Below, one piece after another: positions 62,104 to 64,000 of a stretch of 64,000 bases of DNA. Made by a program: the position numbers and the translations under genes. Within the stretch, counting starts at the first letter, position 1; each line of letters opens with the position of its first letter. The DNA is from Nonomuraea spiralis (GTDB lineage Bacteria > Actinomycetota > Actinomycetes > Streptosporangiales > Streptosporangiaceae), in contig NZ_BMRC01000003.1 of NCBI RefSeq assembly GCF_014648435.1, forward strand, positions 542,401 to 606,400. Reading direction: 5' to 3'. The notes under the pieces are model-generated. The model was not told the DNA's origin. It saw nothing but the letters and a program-made list of their open reading frames with translations, and made no database searches.

Positions 62104-62415
62104 CTACTCTCGGCTTGCATCCGTACCTGTGGGGCCGTCGTCTCCAGATTGCGGATCGACCTCAGTTACTACGCCCCGATCGCGAGCGCGGCTTACGAGA
62201 TAGCGGAGTCCGTCATAGATGGCATTAGTTGCAACGCCCGAAGCGATTGCTACTGTTATCTCAGCCCACGCGCCGTAGCGGAGCGAACCCTGTTCGGCTG
62301 CATCGGTGATCTGAATCTCAGACACACAGTGCTGCTTAAGGACGGGGTCTGCTGCGATCTCCTCGGCCAGGACTTGGAGGTTTGCCTTCTCGCCACGGTA
62401 TGTCAGAGTTTCCAT
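62104..62415 (-). CDS. Small unknown partner of the HExxH protein
   Basis: A 103-residue protein upstream of the HExxH gene with five bases between them. It begins with an alpha/beta part (METLTYRGEKANLQVLAEEI) and has a central Ala/Gly/Val helix (AEITVAIASGVATNAIYDGL) that could pack against or insert in a membrane or mediate assembly. It ends with an acidic tail. Such short domains with a small-residue helix are common as N-terminal adaptors in defence proteins, but I cannot name this one. It shares the low GC of its partner. Confidence 0.5.
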   Translation of the reverse strand: METLTYRGEKANLQVLAEEIAADPVLKQHCVSEIQITDAAEQGSLRYGAWAEITVAIASGVATNAIYDGLRYLVSRARDRGVVTEVDPQSGDDGPTGTDASRE

Positions 62416-62799
62416 GATGCTCAGACTAGCAAGGAATTAGGATGGTTCTGGAGGTTTGTAGCAGGTTCTTGGTTGCGCACGTCCAGGTTACCCACCCCCT
62501 CTTGCCGGCGCCTTAGCATAGGGGGAGATTTGTCTGATTCGTTAGTCATGTAACAAAGATGGTAGCCCCATGTTGGTCGGGCGATCTGACGGCGGCGTAG
62601 CAGGCATGTCTTTCTCTTCGCAGGTCAGTGGCAGTGCGTGATTGCTGTTGCCTGCGTGTCAGGGGTAGCCCACATTGTCGTCAGTGCTGTCGTCGACCCA
62701 AGCTGCTCGGTGGCAAGGCCCGACAGAGGGGCCGCGGCAGGCGATCGCCTCGACCATTGTGGTGGTGACCGGAGCCAGCGATCCCTACCTGGACCGCGA
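62416..62799. other. Gene-free stretch left of the transposase remnants
   Basis: About 380 bases with no supported gene. The left part should contain the promoter of the minus-strand pair. The right part begins to resemble decayed transposase DNA. Confidence 0.5.
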
Positions 62800-63110
62800 C
62801 CTTGCGCCTGCCGCAGGTGGTGTTCGTTCCGTAGGAGGCAACAGTCGAGGAGTGGACGGCGGCACGACTGCACCCACCGTTCCATGATCGAGTTCAACCG
62901 CGGCATCCGGATGCCGGTGCGCAGGGTCTTGATGCCGGTTTCGGCGAGGATCTCGTCCACGAGGGCGGGGGCCATCCCGATCACGGATCAGGTAGCGCGC
63001 CTGGCAGCTGGCATCGTCCAGATCCATCACCAGATTCCTTACCGCCTGGGTGACCCAGTTTGCGCTCGGGGGCGCGGTGGTGCCGAGCACGCGGACGCGC
63101 TGCCGACAAT
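62800..63110 (-). pseudogene. Integrase-core transposase fragment (copy A)
   Basis: A decayed piece of an rve/integrase-core transposase. VLGTTAPPSANWVTQAVRNL and CQARYLIRDRDG are in one frame, and VDEILAETGIKTLRTGIRMP and NSIMERWVQSCRR in another, with a frameshift near 62,985. It lacks both ends. It is a partial second copy of the element at 63125-63979 in the same orientation. Confidence 0.75.
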
Positions 63111-63124
63111 TCCATCCATGCAGG

Positions 63125-63979
63125 TCAAGGCGTATGTGAGGACTCGTGTAGGATGCCGCCGAGTCGATCTCTTCGGCGTATGTTGAGGTGGATGATTTGC
63201 TCAGGGTCTGTGATCGTTTCCGGGACGGGACGCAGCGGGGCGGCTTGAGCCAGGGCTTGGTGGGCGCGGTGCTGGTTGTAGAACCATTCGTACTCGTGCA
63301 GGGCGTGCCGTAGGTGGCGTTCGTCCCAGAGCAGGCAGCGGTCCAGGAGTTTGTGGCGGCAGGACTGCACCCATCGCTCCATGATTGAGTTCATGCGGGG
63401 TATCCGGATGCCGGTGCGCAGGGTTTTGATGCCGGTTTCGGTGAGGATCTCGTCCATGGGGGCGGGGAACTTCCTATCCCTGTCTCGGATCAGAAAGCGC
63501 GCCCGGCAGCCCGCATCTTCCAGGTCCATCAGGACATTCCTGATCGCTTGGATGGCCCAGTCGGCGGTCGGGTGAGCGGTGGTGCCCAGCACGCGAACGC
63601 GCCGGGTGGTTTGCTCGATGACGGCCAGTATGTACTGGCGCTGCCCGTTCAAGGTGACGGTCGCAGGCCGGCAGGGTGTCTGCTTGCGAGCACAGGAAGT
63701 CGGCCCATGTGCTGGACGCCCGCTGGGGTGCCGGATCAAGGCCTTCCTGCTTGAGGGTCTCCCAGACCGTGGACGGCGCGACCTTGATGCCGAGTGTGGC
63801 GAGCTCTCCGTGCACCCGCCGGAAGTCCCAGCTCGGGTTCTCCTGGACCGGGCGCAGAATGAGAGCGCGGATGGAGGGGACCGTGGGCGGGCGCCTAGCT
63901 TGTTCTTTATCCTCCGGATTGTTGTGCTAAGCGGCGGGTTGATCGTTTCCCGGACAGCAAGACGGCCTTGAGTGATCAT
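63125..63979 (-). pseudogene. Integrase-core transposase (copy B), frameshifted
   Basis: A longer copy of the same transposase, reaching the window edge. Blocks in order are FRRVHGELATLGIKVAPSTV with LKQEGLDPAPQRASSTWADF (in a different frame, 63,670-63,840), then GQRQYILAVIEQTTRRVRVL (first acid region), FLIRDRDRKFPAPMDEIL (second Asp), MNSIMERWVQSCRHKLLDR (catalytic Glu) and YNQHRAHQALAQAAPLRP. At least one frameshift near 63,670 separates the HTH part from the catalytic part. Its end (RRRDRLGGILHE) is intact. It is probably inactive. Confidence 0.8.
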
Positions 63980-64000
63980 GTGCGGTGTCGAGTCGCTACT

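Overview
The window is chromosomal DNA of a high-GC Gram-positive actinomycete. The evidence is GC-rich codon use, GTG starts, many ATGA-type stop/start overlaps, a conservon-type sensor kinase with its DUF742 partner, a mycothiol-type nitroreductase homologue and actinobacterial IS types. The gene content feels like Streptosporangiaceae (Nonomuraea or Microbispora-like). That assignment is inference, because there is no rRNA or species marker.

The first part (about 1-17.9 kb) is ordinary core or near-core sequence. It holds an amidohydrolase, a zinc-ribbon protein, an RpiB-like isomerase, an odd tRNA-Met, a MarR/MFS divergent pair with two shared 13-bp boxes, a two-gene conservon remnant (cvnC/cvnA) and an oligopeptide-type binding lipoprotein. 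These are followed by a YiiX-like papain fold protein, a second MFS exporter, a large LuxR-type ATPase regulator coupled to an inositol-phosphate synthase, exonuclease III, an aminoglycoside phosphotransferase-like kinase coupled to cobD, and a ZIP transporter. The block ends at a tRNA-Arg(TCT) with a tyrosine integrase 74 bp away, which marks an integration hotspot.

The second part (19.3-32.8 kb) is accessory. A Crp-like palindrome precedes a 2,222-residue Rhs/YD-repeat protein with a C-terminal HINT domain and an AHH nuclease toxin, followed at once by a probable immunity gene. Then come a decayed IS630 transposase, a Nudix hydrolase, a DsbA-like protein, a complete IS256-type element abutting a frameshifted integrase-type transposase, and a pyridoxamine-oxidase-like gene with two amber codons.

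The third part (32.9-44.1 kb) is a metabolic block. It has a PaoABC-type periplasmic aldehyde oxidase (2Fe-2S, FAD/4Fe-4S and molybdopterin subunits), then six tightly overlapping genes for a membrane complex of the formate-hydrogenlyase / complex I superfamily. Its large subunit lacks all four Ni-Fe ligand cysteines, so it should not be a hydrogenase. It is best read as an Ehr-type (energy-converting hydrogenase related) complex.

The fourth part (44.1-64 kb) is a defence-like island bounded by broken genes and ISs. It contains an IS5-type insertion between two truncated genes, a coupled NurA-like/HerA ATPase/DNA methyltransferase operon with a convergent GIY-YIG nuclease, a coupled sigma-factor-like/P-loop ATPase pair and a PLD-nuclease/SF2-helicase/DUF3427 protein. 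It ends with a low-GC pair (HExxH protein plus a small partner) and two decayed transposase copies at the right edge. The strongest candidates for an undescribed system are the NurA-HerA-methyltransferase-GIY-YIG group, the sigma/ATPase pair and the HExxH pair.
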